Below, one piece after another: positions 25,351-34,602 of a DNA stretch of 64,000 bases. A program made the translations under genes and the position numbers. The stretch is from Pseudomonas sp. MYb327 (lineage in GTDB: Bacteria > Pseudomonadota > Gammaproteobacteria > Pseudomonadales > Pseudomonadaceae): the NCBI RefSeq assembly GCF_040438925.1, contig NZ_CP159258.1, forward strand, positions 3,362,001-3,426,000. Reading direction: 5' to 3'. The notes under the pieces are model-generated. The model was not told where the DNA came from. It searched no databases and was given only the letters and a program-made list of their open reading frames with translations. Each line of letters begins with the position of its first letter. Positions within the stretch are counted from its first letter, which is position 1.

Positions 25351-27004
25351 AATTCAGCACCTCTGTGAGGAAGGCTGGATATTTGAACGGCTCATCAGTT
25401 TCGAAAATTCGAATCGCGGTGTCGACCTTCTTCTTGCCTTTGCCGTCGCCGTCACCGCTTCTGAACCACTCCACGATAAATTCGAGCTTTTCAGCAAAGG
25501 TAGGTTTGGCATTGAACAGCTTGATGGTTTTGGTTGAGAGGACAATTTCTGCAAATGCCTGCAACTCTTTTTCCGAATCCGCGTTGGCCAGAATCATCGC
25601 TGGCTCTAGCGAAAACTCGTTGTTGTTCGTTGAAGAGACCAGCTTTATGTTTGGGAAATCTGTGTAATCCTTGCGTGCTTCAACGACGTTCTTTTCGTAA
25701 TTTCCATCGTTATCTCGCAAGACATTAATCGCGGTACCGATTTCTTTGCCGATCGCAATGAACGTCTTGAACCCGACGCCGCGCACCACAATGATATCAA
25801 TCCCGTCCTGCTCTGGCAGACGCTCCTTGTGGGTGTCTTTGTAGATCTTTTTGAGAATCAACTCATCAGAGGGGCCTTCGACCAACACCACCTTCCTGGA
25901 GAGTGCGACACGCAGCGTGTCGTAGCCTGGCAGCCGCTTCAGCGTCTTTACCACCCCCTTGTCCAGGAGATGCAGTCGCTTATATGTGTCATGCAGCAAG
26001 CAAATTTTATCAATGCTCAGTTTGTTCAGCACATAAGAACTGTGGGTAGTCAGGAATAGCTGCTTGCCGTCTCGCTGGTCCTCAATGTCTTGCACCAACT
26101 TGCTCAGCTCGACATGCGAAAGGTGATTTTCCGGCTCCTCCATCATTACCAGGTCGATGTCTTTTGACTTGTTGTGCAGGGCCAGCTTGATTTGCACCTT
26201 GCTCTGCTCTCCTTTGCCGATCATGTGGAACGGCACGGCATTTACTTCAAGTTGCAGACCGTTCTGGATAGCGCCCGCGGGCATAGTGTTGGCGGCGATG
26301 GTCAGCTTCTTTTCCGTGATCCTGTTATCGGAATCCAAATCCTTGTTGACGGTGGTGACCTCATCAGTGTTGTTGAAGGATTGAAGGGTCTCACGGTAGT
26401 GCAAGCTCAGACGGTACTCTTCGTCCTTTCTGAGGGCGGTACTCAGCACATTCGAGATGTACTGATTTTTGCCGAAGGTGGGATGAATACGAGTGGGGTC
26501 GATGTAGAGCGCTCTGAATTGCTTGGTCATCGGCTTGATAACATTCCAAGCAAAATCCATCCATTCGACTTGGTAGAACTCCACTGGGATGCTGGTTATC
26601 GCGGCACCGGAAGCTAGGTAATCGTTATAGGCATCAGTAAAATCTGGATCAAAGCTGACTTTGATCTGAACCCCCTGAGCATCTTTCTTCAGGCTGTTGT
26701 TCGCACCGCGGTAGTCGGGCACGTTCTTCATATACGCCTCGATCACGAGGATCGGTAAGTCTGCAGGCGATTTTGGCGAGGCGCGAAACGCGGCGACTAT
26801 CTCTGCGTTGAACAGATCCGGGGAAAACTCGCTATTGAATGGCCGACCGCGATACTGAAAATTGAGCACGATCTCCAAAGCCTCCAGAATCGTACTTTTG
26901 CCTGCGTTATTATCACCTACGAAAATATTCACATCTTCGTTGAAGTCAAAAGTCTGATCTTTGAACTTTTTGAAGTTGATCAGGCGTAGCGATTCTATGA
27001 GCAC
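25343..27004 (-). CDS. OLD-family ATPase/TOPRIM nuclease, Gabija GajA-like
   Basis: ATP-binding nuclease of 553 aa. ABC-type ATPase: Walker A GDNNAGKST (30-38), signature region around KGEQSKVQ (264-271), Walker B LVMMEEPENHLS (285-296), H-loop THSSYV (320-325). C-terminal TOPRIM: VLVEGPSDELIL (373-384) and RDNDGNYE (430-437). GTG 27004 has AAGGA eight bases upstream. Base composition is visibly more AT-rich than the flanking catabolic genes. With the overlapping UvrD-like gene it forms a class-2 OLD / Gabija pair that should nick DNA when nucleotide pools fall during phage infection. Confidence 0.8.
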   Translation of the reverse strand: MLIESLRLINFKKFKDQTFDFNEDVNIFVGDNNAGKSTILEALEIVLNFQYRGRPFNSEFSPDLFNAEIVAAFRASPKSPADLPILVIEAYMKNVPDYRGANNSLKKDAQGVQIKVSFDPDFTDAYNDYLASGAAITSIPVEFYQVEWMDFAWNVIKPMTKQFRALYIDPTRIHPTFGKNQYISNVLSTALRKDEEYRLSLHYRETLQSFNNTDEVTTVNKDLDSDNRITEKKLTIAANTMPAGAIQNGLQLEVNAVPFHMIGKGEQSKVQIKLALHNKSKDIDLVMMEEPENHLSHVELSKLVQDIEDQRDGKQLFLTTHSSYVLNKLSIDKICLLHDTYKRLHLLDKGVVKTLKRLPGYDTLRVALSRKVVLVEGPSDELILKKIYKDTHKERLPEQDGIDIIVVRGVGFKTFIAIGKEIGTAINVLRDNDGNYEKNVVEARKDYTDFPNIKLVSSTNNNEFSLEPAMILANADSEKELQAFAEIVLSTKTIKLFNAKPTFAEKLEFIVEWFRSGDGDGKGKKKVDTAIRIFETDEPFKYPAFLTEVLNFA

Positions 27005-27227
27005 GTTTCAAATCCTTATGAAGTAGCGGCGAACGGTGTGGCCTAAGGCCATTGTGGTTCACGCTATAGGGGCGTGGGATCCCTGTCCAGTAAGAAGACA
27101 AGCAGCGACGTGGGCTTTGCGGAGATAGAGTAGATGGGCCCCTTCAGCACGTGCAGCTGGAGCTGACACAGACAATTAGTCCTGAGCTTGGGCCTTATCC
27201 GATAGCCCCACTACTCACGTTGGCCTC

Positions 27228-29240
27228 TCATATCCGAAACGCACCAATCTCCTTACGTAAAGCATTCACCAACCCATGTAAATCCTGACTTGCCTGCTCC
27301 GCCCGGATGACGCCTTTGGAGGTCTGCTCGCCCACCTGACTGATGTCGACAAGGCTCTTGTCGATCTCCATCGACACCTGGGTCTGTTGCTCCGCCGCAA
27401 CGGCTATAAGCTGACTCTGCTCAACGATCAGCCCTGTAGCCCGGACGATGTTCTCCAGCGTCTGTTGCACTTCATCAGCCTGGCTAACCGTAGTTCCGGC
27501 GGTCTTGTGGCTGTTGCTCATGGCTTTGACTGTCTCGGCTACCCGGCTGTGCAAGTTGCCGATCATCTGTTCGATCTCCAGTGTCGATTGCTGCGTGCGT
27601 CGTGCCAGTGTGCGCACTTCGTCGGCGACTACGGCAAACCCCCGGCCCTGCTCACCGGCACGGGCGGCTTCAATGGCCGCATTGAGTGCGAGCAGATTGG
27701 TTTGTTCAGCGATATTGCGGATCACCTCCAGGACCCGGCCTATCGCTTCGCTGTCGGCCGCCAATTGATGAATCAAGTGCATCGACCCATCGATTTCTCC
27801 CGCCAATCGCTGGATTGCACCGACCTGCTCTCGCACCCTGAGACGACCCTGCTCGGTTTCCCGGTTTACCTCTCGGGCGCTGCTGACCGCACTTTCCGCA
27901 TTGCGTGCGACTTGGCGTGCAGTCACTGCAAGCTGGTTCATCGCTGTCGCTACGATTTCCAGCTGCTCACGTTGCCCCGTTACCTCACGCGCACTGGAAC
28001 GAGCAACCGATTGCACCAGATCGGTCTGTTGACCGACCTGCAACACCACGCCATCGACTTGCCTGATCAGATGCTGGATCTGTCCAACCGTACCGTTGAA
28101 CACTGTACCGAGCGCCGCCAACTCATCCTTGCCCAGCACCTCGAAACTCACGGTCATGTCGCCTTTGGCAACCTTGCCCATCACCCGACTCAAGTCATCC
28201 AGGATTCCGCGAGTCGCCAAATAAAAAGCACCGTACAAGTAGGTGATCAACAACAGAATGGCGAGTGACGCCACCAACAACAGGATCATCTCGACGTGGG
28301 CCTGCCCAAGCCGCTGTTGCAATGACTGGGTGAGCGATGCCAGCGCCGCTTCGTTCAGCCCTTGAACCTTGTCATTCAAGCCGGTCATCTGATCGAAATA
28401 GGCAGGCCACTGCGGCACCGGCTCCGCCGCATTGAGGATTTGCTCATCGAGTAGCTGCTTGCCTCTTTCGATGCTTTGCAACCCGACCTGCAGCGCAGGT
28501 GCAAGCGAACGTGCAATGTGCGCGTCAAAGATTTGGAATTTCTGCGCATTGTCAGCACCGACTCGATCCATCCCCACCATCAATTGCTCCAGGGCAACGC
28601 TGTCGGCGGCACTTGGGTAGCCTTGGCCCAAGGTAATCGAGCCCAGTGTTCGGGCACTGTTCAGCAGTGCCGATAGCCGTGGCACTTGAACCGCGATCAG
28701 GGTACTGAGCTGACGCACTCGCGACTCATCGTTCTGGCTCAGCCCCGCCTGCTCGACAATACTTTCCAGGAGAAGCGCACCTTGCGCCGACAACTGGCCG
28801 CTCAACTCCGACCGGGGTGCTGCGCCTTCGGTTTTGCGCAAGGTTTGCAGCCCTTGGATCAACGCCGTGCGCTGCCGCTCAATCGTCTGCGAATCAAGGC
28901 CTGAAATGTCCAACCGGCTAATCGTGGAGACGGCAGCTTCTTCAGCCAGTTTGATTCGCTGGCTGATATCACTTTTCTTTTCCACTTGGCTCACCCGTTG
29001 CCGGATCAGGGCCAGATCCTTGAGCAGGTCAAGCTGTTGCTGCAACTGCAGAGACTCCCGCACCACCGCCAGGCTGCCGAGTACAGCTGCACTGACCCGC
29101 CACTGGTGATAGGCAATGCCGACCAGGTATGTATTGGCCCCCAACAACGGCACGAAGAATAAAACACTGATCAGGCTGAATTTCATGGCGAACCCCAGAC
29201 GGTTCATTAGCCAGATTCCCGGATAGAACAAAGCCTTCAT
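27228..29240 (-). CDS. Methyl-accepting chemotaxis protein
   Basis: Membrane chemoreceptor of 670 aa: first membrane segment about residues 18-42, a long periplasmic helical sensor (about 45-310), second membrane segment about 312-336 ([19 protein letters not shown]), HAMP, then the signalling domain with the conserved hairpin [20 protein letters not shown]. No C-terminal pentapeptide tether (ends GAFRI). It lies 32 bp after the MFS gene, so both should be transcribed from the operator 30923 promoter, which suggests chemotaxis to the pathway substrate. Confidence 0.9.
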   Translation of the reverse strand: MKALFYPGIWLMNRLGFAMKFSLISVLFFVPLLGANTYLVGIAYHQWRVSAAVLGSLAVVRESLQLQQQLDLLKDLALIRQRVSQVEKKSDISQRIKLAEEAAVSTISRLDISGLDSQTIERQRTALIQGLQTLRKTEGAAPRSELSGQLSAQGALLLESIVEQAGLSQNDESRVRQLSTLIAVQVPRLSALLNSARTLGSITLGQGYPSAADSVALEQLMVGMDRVGADNAQKFQIFDAHIARSLAPALQVGLQSIERGKQLLDEQILNAAEPVPQWPAYFDQMTGLNDKVQGLNEAALASLTQSLQQRLGQAHVEMILLLVASLAILLLITYLYGAFYLATRGILDDLSRVMGKVAKGDMTVSFEVLGKDELAALGTVFNGTVGQIQHLIRQVDGVVLQVGQQTDLVQSVARSSAREVTGQREQLEIVATAMNQLAVTARQVARNAESAVSSAREVNRETEQGRLRVREQVGAIQRLAGEIDGSMHLIHQLAADSEAIGRVLEVIRNIAEQTNLLALNAAIEAARAGEQGRGFAVVADEVRTLARRTQQSTLEIEQMIGNLHSRVAETVKAMSNSHKTAGTTVSQADEVQQTLENIVRATGLIVEQSQLIAVAAEQQTQVSMEIDKSLVDISQVGEQTSKGVIRAEQASQDLHGLVNALRKEIGAFRI

Positions 29241-29272
29241 GACGCACCCCTTCCCTTATTGTTTTTATGAGT

Positions 29273-30856
29273 TCAACGCACTAGGCGCTCACCGATGAAA
29301 TGTGAAACCTTCGGCGGGCCATCGCCACAGTGAAACGCTCTGACCTTCGCCTCAGCTTGCTGGTCCGCAAGGGTGGTTCGGGCTTGCTGGCGCAGATAAT
29401 CCGACCATGAATCGACAATGAATCGCTCAAGGTAGTGATCCGGATGGTCCAGTTCCCGGTAGATCCGCCAAAAGCTGGCGCCGTCGCGGCGACGCTGGGC
29501 ACCAATACGGTTGATCTGGCGAAGGAATTCTTCGCGACTCTGCGGACTGACCTGATAGGCGATCTGCACCGCCACCGGCCCCTCGCCAGGCTCGAGGCCG
29601 GCAAAGTTGAAAGCCGGCAGCTCTGGGCTCGATGGGGTTACTTCGTCGTCGTCACCGAGCCACGCCGGGTAGCGCCACATCACCAGCATCGACAGTGCCA
29701 CCGCCCCGGCTGCGAGCATCAACGCTGTGCGACTGTCGAAGTGACTGGCCGCAGCCCCCCACAACGCACCGCCGATGGCCAGGGAGCCCTGAAACACCAG
29801 CATGTAGATCGCCACTGCGCGAGCGCGAATCCACGGTGCAACTGAAGACTGGATGGCGACTAGGTTGCTGGTACCCACAGCGAGCCAGCCGATGCCAGCG
29901 AAAAACAGCGCCACACACTGCACTGCCGTGCTGGACGCCAACGCCACAAACAGACAATTGAGCGCATACAACAATGCTGCCAGCGCCAGCATCAGGTTAA
30001 GCGACATTCGGGCGCGAACCATGGGCATCAGAAACGCTCCCACCATGGTGCCCACGCCGAGACTGCCCAACAGCACGCCATAGTTCCCGGCGCCACCCGA
30101 CTCGCTGGCGACCACTGGCAACAACGCCCACAGGCCACTGGCTGCACCGACAAAGGCAAAGGTGCGCAAGCATTGCTCACGCATGACGGCTGAGTGCCGC
30201 ACATAGCGCAAAGTGCCGCGCAATCCGGCCCACAGCGTTTCGGGTGGCAGGCTGGTATCACGGGCCGGTACTTTCATGCGGATCACCACCAGCAACGACC
30301 CCAGCAGCAACAGCCCACAAATGGCAAACACACTGACCACATTCGACATCGCGACCACGCTGCCAGCCAGCGCTGGGCCAACAGCACGCGCCGAACTGTA
30401 GGACAACGACGAAAGCGCCAAAGCCGAGGCCATGAAGGGTCGTGGCACAGACTCCGCTTGTGTGGTGTACCAAGCCGGCCCTTGCAGCGCAAAACCAATA
30501 CCGAAGCAAAACGTCAGCCCCAGCAACAGCCAGGGCGTGACCAGGCCCAGGGCACTGCAGGTGATCAAGGTGGCAGCCGTGCAAAACATCCCTAGCTGGG
30601 TGACCAGCAGATAACGACGTCGATTGAAAATATCGGCGAACACACCACCTGGCAGCCCAAAGAAAAACGCTGGCAGGCTGATTGCCGTCTGCACCAGCGC
30701 CACCAACATCGGTGAGCTGGTCAGCGACACCATCAGCCAGGCAGCGCCTACGTTCTGCATCCAGATCGCCAGGTTCATCGCCAACGCGCCCAGCCACAAG
30801 GCGCGGAACGAGGCAAATCGCAGCGGCGCCCATAACGAATTCGAACTGTCTGTCAT
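29273..30856 (-). CDS. MFS_3-type transporter with C-terminal soluble domain
   Basis: Major facilitator of 527 aa of the EntS-like MFS_3 (DUF894) group. About twelve membrane segments occupy residues 15-400, followed by a soluble tail (VAVQIAYQVSPQSREEFLRQ onward) typical of this subgroup. ATG 30856 is chosen because GGGCGAGG precedes it; the frame is open to 30916. First gene of the MFS-chemoreceptor operon. Export is usual for this family, so it may relieve accumulation of substrate or intermediates. Confidence 0.83.
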   Translation of the reverse strand: MTDSSNSLWAPLRFASFRALWLGALAMNLAIWMQNVGAAWLMVSLTSSPMLVALVQTAISLPAFFFGLPGGVFADIFNRRRYLLVTQLGMFCTAATLITCSALGLVTPWLLLGLTFCFGIGFALQGPAWYTTQAESVPRPFMASALALSSLSYSSARAVGPALAGSVVAMSNVVSVFAICGLLLLGSLLVVIRMKVPARDTSLPPETLWAGLRGTLRYVRHSAVMREQCLRTFAFVGAASGLWALLPVVASESGGAGNYGVLLGSLGVGTMVGAFLMPMVRARMSLNLMLALAALLYALNCLFVALASSTAVQCVALFFAGIGWLAVGTSNLVAIQSSVAPWIRARAVAIYMLVFQGSLAIGGALWGAAASHFDSRTALMLAAGAVALSMLVMWRYPAWLGDDDEVTPSSPELPAFNFAGLEPGEGPVAVQIAYQVSPQSREEFLRQINRIGAQRRRDGASFWRIYRELDHPDHYLERFIVDSWSDYLRQQARTTLADQQAEAKVRAFHCGDGPPKVSHFIGERLVR

Positions 30857-30922
30857 CGAAGCCTCGCCCTTTCTGATGCAGTCCCTGCGCTTGACTGGCG
30901 AAAGGAATGACCGCATATTAAA

Positions 30923-30941
30923 AACTAACTGTTTGACAGTT
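30923..30941. promoter_or_regulatory. Island operator copy 7
   Basis: AACTAACTGTTTGACAGTT, 13 of 19 matches, symmetric outer arms, 67 bp upstream of the MFS start. Confidence 0.55.
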
Positions 30942-30994
30942 TTATATCAGATAGGACAATAAGAATCGACAATCCAGTGCCATACACCGTCAAT

Positions 30995-31013
30995 TACTGA
31001 CACTGTGGCAGTT
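30995..31013. promoter_or_regulatory. Island operator copy 8
   Basis: TACTGACACTGTGGCAGTT, 14 of 19 matches, 25 bp upstream of the DUF35 gene on the plus strand; an overlap with promoter elements would suit repression. Confidence 0.6.
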
Positions 31014-31037
31014 TAGTGATCATGGAGCAGGCTTTCG

Positions 31038-31409
31038 ATGACGACTATTCGCCCCGACGCCGACTTTCAGGAATTTCTGAAGCAAGGCCAATTCATGCTC
31101 CAGCGCAGCCGCTCGAGCCAACGCTGCTTTTTTTATCCTCGGGTGCTTGAACCGCGAACCGGCAATACCGACCTGGAATGGGTGCAAGCCAGCGGGCTTG
31201 GCACCGTTTACTCAGCGACGGTCATCCGCCCCAAGCCCCCCGCGCAGCCCTACAACGTGTCTCTGGTCGACCTTGATGAAGGTCCGCGAATGATGACGCG
31301 CATTGAAGGCATGCCCGCCGACATGGTCACGATTGGCCTGCGTGTCAAGGCGCGCATAGTCGAGGAAGTTGACCAGTTCTTTGTCGTTTTCGACCCACAC
31401 CACCACTAG
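31038..31409 (+). CDS. DUF35 / OB-fold acyl-CoA-associated protein
   Basis: Small protein of 123 aa with the DUF35 arrangement: a short N-terminal helix plus zinc-ribbon region (here degenerate, only one Cys in SSQRCFFYP) and a C-terminal OB-fold (GLGTVYSATVIRPKPP onward, VDLDEGPRMM). DUF35 proteins bind thiolase-fold aldolases such as Ltp2. In this island the natural partners are the Cys-less thiolase-fold proteins at 2501 and 6498. First gene of the plus operon 31038-35660. Confidence 0.78.
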   Translation: MTTIRPDADFQEFLKQGQFMLQRSRSSQRCFFYPRVLEPRTGNTDLEWVQASGLGTVYSATVIRPKPPAQPYNVSLVDLDEGPRMMTRIEGMPADMVTIGLRVKARIVEEVDQFFVVFDPHHH

Positions 31410-31419
31410 GCGATAGATC

Positions 31420-32193
31420 ATGAAAAATCCGATGTCACTTGCCGGTCGCACAATTGTCGTGACCGGTGCCGGTCAGGGAATCGGCCTGGGCATTGCCCGC
31501 CTGGCTATCGAATTGGGTGCCAACGTCGCGGCTGTCGACCTCAACGCCGATGCCCTGCACAGCGCCGCCCATGAGCTGGGCGAACACTACCTGCCACTGG
31601 CTGGCAGTGTCAGTAACCAGCCCTTCGTACAGTCGGCCGTGGAAAAGGCAGTCAGTCACTTCGGGGCCGTCCATGGATTGGTCAATAACGCTGGTATTGG
31701 TCGGCCGGCCATGATCGAAAAGATGACGCTGGAGCAGTGGCAACAGGTGATCGATGTGCACCTTACCGGCTCGTTTTTCTTCACCCAGGCAGTCGGTCAG
31801 CATCTGCTGCAACGTGCCCGGGCAGGCGACAGCGCTCCAGGTTCGATCGTGTTTATCTCGTCCGACGCCGGCCGCCGGGGCAGCCTCGGCCAGATCAACT
31901 ATTCGGCGGCCAAGTCCGGCATGTTCGGCATGGCCATGACGGCTGCACGTGAATGGGCAAAACACGGCATCCGCGCAAACGCCGTGTGTTTCGGCATGGT
32001 GGAAACTGCCATGACCGAGAAGGTGCGTACCGATCCGAAATTTCTCGAAACCTACCTGGCGCAGATTGCGTTGGGTCGCTTCGCCTCTCCTGAAGAAGTT
32101 TCAGTCCCTGTCTGCTTCCTGCTGTCCGAAGCGGCTTCCTATATCACCGGCCAGGTCCTTTCGGTCAATGGCGGGTACACCATAGCGGTATGA
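31420..32193 (+). CDS. SDR-family oxidoreductase
   Basis: SDR of 257 aa with TGAGQGIG, NNAG, SSDAG as the Ser region and YSAAK. It begins ten bp after DUF35 and overlaps the CoA-transferase gene by four bases. The Asp in AAVDLNAD suggests NAD(H). Likely a 3-hydroxyacyl-CoA or alcohol dehydrogenase of the pathway. Confidence 0.86.
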   Translation: MKNPMSLAGRTIVVTGAGQGIGLGIARLAIELGANVAAVDLNADALHSAAHELGEHYLPLAGSVSNQPFVQSAVEKAVSHFGAVHGLVNNAGIGRPAMIEKMTLEQWQQVIDVHLTGSFFFTQAVGQHLLQRARAGDSAPGSIVFISSDAGRRGSLGQINYSAAKSGMFGMAMTAAREWAKHGIRANAVCFGMVETAMTEKVRTDPKFLETYLAQIALGRFASPEEVSVPVCFLLSEAASYITGQVLSVNGGYTIAV

Positions 32194-33431
32194 CTATGCA
32201 CAATATTGCCAAAGAAGCACTTGCAGGCCTGCGCGTACTCGACATGACCCGGGTCATTGCCGGCCCTTATGCCGGGCAGATACTCGCCGACCTCGGCGCC
32301 GACGTCCTCAAGGTCGAACGCCAGGGCGAAGGCGATGACATCCGCCGCATCGGCCCGCCATGGATCACAGGGACTGAGAACGAACCCCACCAGGAGTCCA
32401 CCTACAGCCAATCGGTCAACCGCAACAAGCGCTCGATCAGCGTCAATTTCGCTGAGCCCGAAGGCGCCGAGCTGTTGCGCCAGCTGGCGGCGAAATCGGA
32501 CATCCTGCTGGAGAATTACCGGACTGGCACCCTGGCCAAGTATGGCCTGAGCTATGAAGAGCTACGCGAGATCAATCCGCGCCTGATCTATTGCTCCATC
32601 ACCGGTTTCGGCCAGACCGGCCCCTACGCTAACCGCTCAGGTTATGACTACCTGATCCAGGCCATGGCGGGGGTAATGTCCGTGACCGGTCACCGCGACG
32701 AACATGCCGGCGATGGTCCAATGCGAGTCGGTGTTCCCGTGGCTGATATCTGTGCCGGCCTTTACGCCGCCATCGGCGTGCTCGCCGCGGTCAATCATCG
32801 CCATGAGAGTGGTGAGGGCCAGCACATCGATGTATCACTGTTCGACTCCCAGGTCGCAGCGTTGCTCAACACCTTTTCCGCCTGGTTCAATGGCGGCAAG
32901 GAACTGGGACGCACCGGCAACGATCACCCAAGCGCTTCGCCTTATGGCGTTTACGCGGTGGATGACGGATTCATCCTGGTCGCTACCTTCAATGATCGCG
33001 AATTCGCCCGGTTGGCCGCCGCCGTCGACCGCGCCGAGTGGATCGAAGACCCTCGCTTTGCCCGCAATGGCGCGCGTGTCGCCAATCGCCAGGAACTGTC
33101 GACGCTGCTCACCGAAGCATTACGTGGCCGCAGCAAGGATGAGTGGATCGCCCACCTCAATGCCGCCACCGTATCCTGCGGCCCGATCAACAGCATGGCC
33201 GACCTGGAGCGCGACCCACATGCCATCGAGCGCGAAATGATCGTACCGCTGGAACACCCGGTCAATGGCACGATTCGTACTGCGGCAAGCCCAATGCGGT
33301 TTTCCTCGACGCCAGTTCAATACAAGTCGGCGCCACCGACCATTGGCGAACACACAAATGAAATTCTCGGTGACTGGTTGGGCATGAACCCAGCGCACAT
33401 CGCAGAACTGCGTCAACGCAACGTAATCTGA
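32190..33431 (+). CDS. CaiB/BaiF-family (class III) CoA-transferase
   Basis: Transferase of 413 aa that moves CoA between carboxylates. Characteristic segments: LDMTRVIAGPYAGQ, LADLGADVLKVE, ENYRTGTLAKYGL and TGFGQTGPYANRSGYD, which lies at the catalytic-Asp region. Start overlaps the SDR stop by four bases. A dedicated CoA-transferase can activate the substrate at the expense of an intermediate's CoA, saving ATP relative to the two ligases. Some members are racemases (AMACR-like) acting on 2-methylacyl-CoA, which would also fit a branched side chain. Confidence 0.88.
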   Translation: MTMHNIAKEALAGLRVLDMTRVIAGPYAGQILADLGADVLKVERQGEGDDIRRIGPPWITGTENEPHQESTYSQSVNRNKRSISVNFAEPEGAELLRQLAAKSDILLENYRTGTLAKYGLSYEELREINPRLIYCSITGFGQTGPYANRSGYDYLIQAMAGVMSVTGHRDEHAGDGPMRVGVPVADICAGLYAAIGVLAAVNHRHESGEGQHIDVSLFDSQVAALLNTFSAWFNGGKELGRTGNDHPSASPYGVYAVDDGFILVATFNDREFARLAAAVDRAEWIEDPRFARNGARVANRQELSTLLTEALRGRSKDEWIAHLNAATVSCGPINSMADLERDPHAIEREMIVPLEHPVNGTIRTAASPMRFSSTPVQYKSAPPTIGEHTNEILGDWLGMNPAHIAELRQRNVI

Positions 33432-33441
33432 GGGATCTGCC

Positions 33442-34602
33442 GTGACATCAACCTTCAGCTTCAAACCCTTGCTGCTGCCTGCCGCCCTGGAGCCATTACG
33501 CCAGGAAGTCCGGTCTTTCCTTCAAGACAGCGCCAGCCAATGGTCCGGCTGGAAGATCGGGCACTCCTGGACGGGTTTCGACCGCGAATTCAGCCTTGAA
33601 GTCGGTCGCCGCGGCTGGATCGGCATGACCTGGCCGAAAGCCTATGGCGGCCACGAGCGCTCCGGCCTCGAACGATACGTAGTCGTCGAGGAAATGCTCG
33701 CCGCCGGAGCGCCGCTGGGTGCGCACTGGTTCGGCGACCGACAGAGCGGCCCCCTGCTCTTGCGCCTGGGCAGTGAAGAACAGCGACGCCGCTTTATTCC
33801 ACTCATCGTCAAAGGCCAGGCTTCGTTTTGCATTGGCCTGAGCGAACCCGACTCGGGCTCCGACCTGGCCTCGCTGCGTTCGCGCGCTACCCGCGTCGAT
33901 GGTGGCTGGCGACTCAATGGCCGCAAGGTCTGGACTACCAACGCACACCTCTGCGACTTCATGATCGGGCTGTTCCGCACGGGTGCCAGTGCTGACTCGG
34001 AGCGCCACAAAGGGCTCTCGCAGTTTTTGATCGACATGCGTTCATCCGGCATCGAAGTACGCCCCATTCACGATCTGACAGGCGAAGCGCACTTCAATGA
34101 AGTCGTCTTCGACGATGTATTCGTCCCTGACGATATGCTGGTGGGGCAAGAAGGCGACGGATGGAGCCAGGCCACTGCGGAGCTTGCTTTCGAACGCAGC
34201 CAACCGGACCGTTATATGAGCAGCTTTCCTCTGCTGCCCTTGACCATCGAGGCCCTGCATGGCGACCACAAGGCGGACCGCCTGGCGGCGCGCAAACTGG
34301 GAGAGGCCTTCGCGGAACTGACGGTGTTGCGCGAAATGTCGCTGTCCATCCTTGGCCAACTTCAGGATGGCCACTCCCCTGCCAAGGAAGCCGCCCTGGT
34401 CAAGGATCTGGGCAATACCCATGAACAACGAATCCCGGAGCTCGTGCGCGAATTGCTCGACACGCCATCCACCCTTGTCAGTGGCAACAAGTTGAGTGAA
34501 TTGCAGGGTTTCCTCGTACAGAACGTGCCGAGCTTCTCCCTGCGCGGCGGAACACGCGAGATTTTGCGCGGCATCATTGCCAAGGGGCTTGGACTGCGAT
34601 GA
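33442..34602 (+). CDS. Acyl-CoA dehydrogenase, subunit of a probable heteromeric enzyme
   Basis: ACAD-fold protein of 386 aa starting at GTG 33442 behind AGGGA. The flavin-region motifs CIGLSEPDSGSDL and LNGRKVWTTNA are good. At the C-terminus SLRGGTREILRGI has Gly where medium-chain dehydrogenases have the catalytic Glu. The next gene overlaps by four bases and encodes a second, shorter ACAD protein, the arrangement of the alpha2beta2 FadE pairs of steroid side-chain oxidation. Electrons would pass to the EtfBA encoded at 49933-51612. Confidence 0.87.
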   Translation: MTSTFSFKPLLLPAALEPLRQEVRSFLQDSASQWSGWKIGHSWTGFDREFSLEVGRRGWIGMTWPKAYGGHERSGLERYVVVEEMLAAGAPLGAHWFGDRQSGPLLLRLGSEEQRRRFIPLIVKGQASFCIGLSEPDSGSDLASLRSRATRVDGGWRLNGRKVWTTNAHLCDFMIGLFRTGASADSERHKGLSQFLIDMRSSGIEVRPIHDLTGEAHFNEVVFDDVFVPDDMLVGQEGDGWSQATAELAFERSQPDRYMSSFPLLPLTIEALHGDHKADRLAARKLGEAFAELTVLREMSLSILGQLQDGHSPAKEAALVKDLGNTHEQRIPELVRELLDTPSTLVSGNKLSELQGFLVQNVPSFSLRGGTREILRGIIAKGLGLR

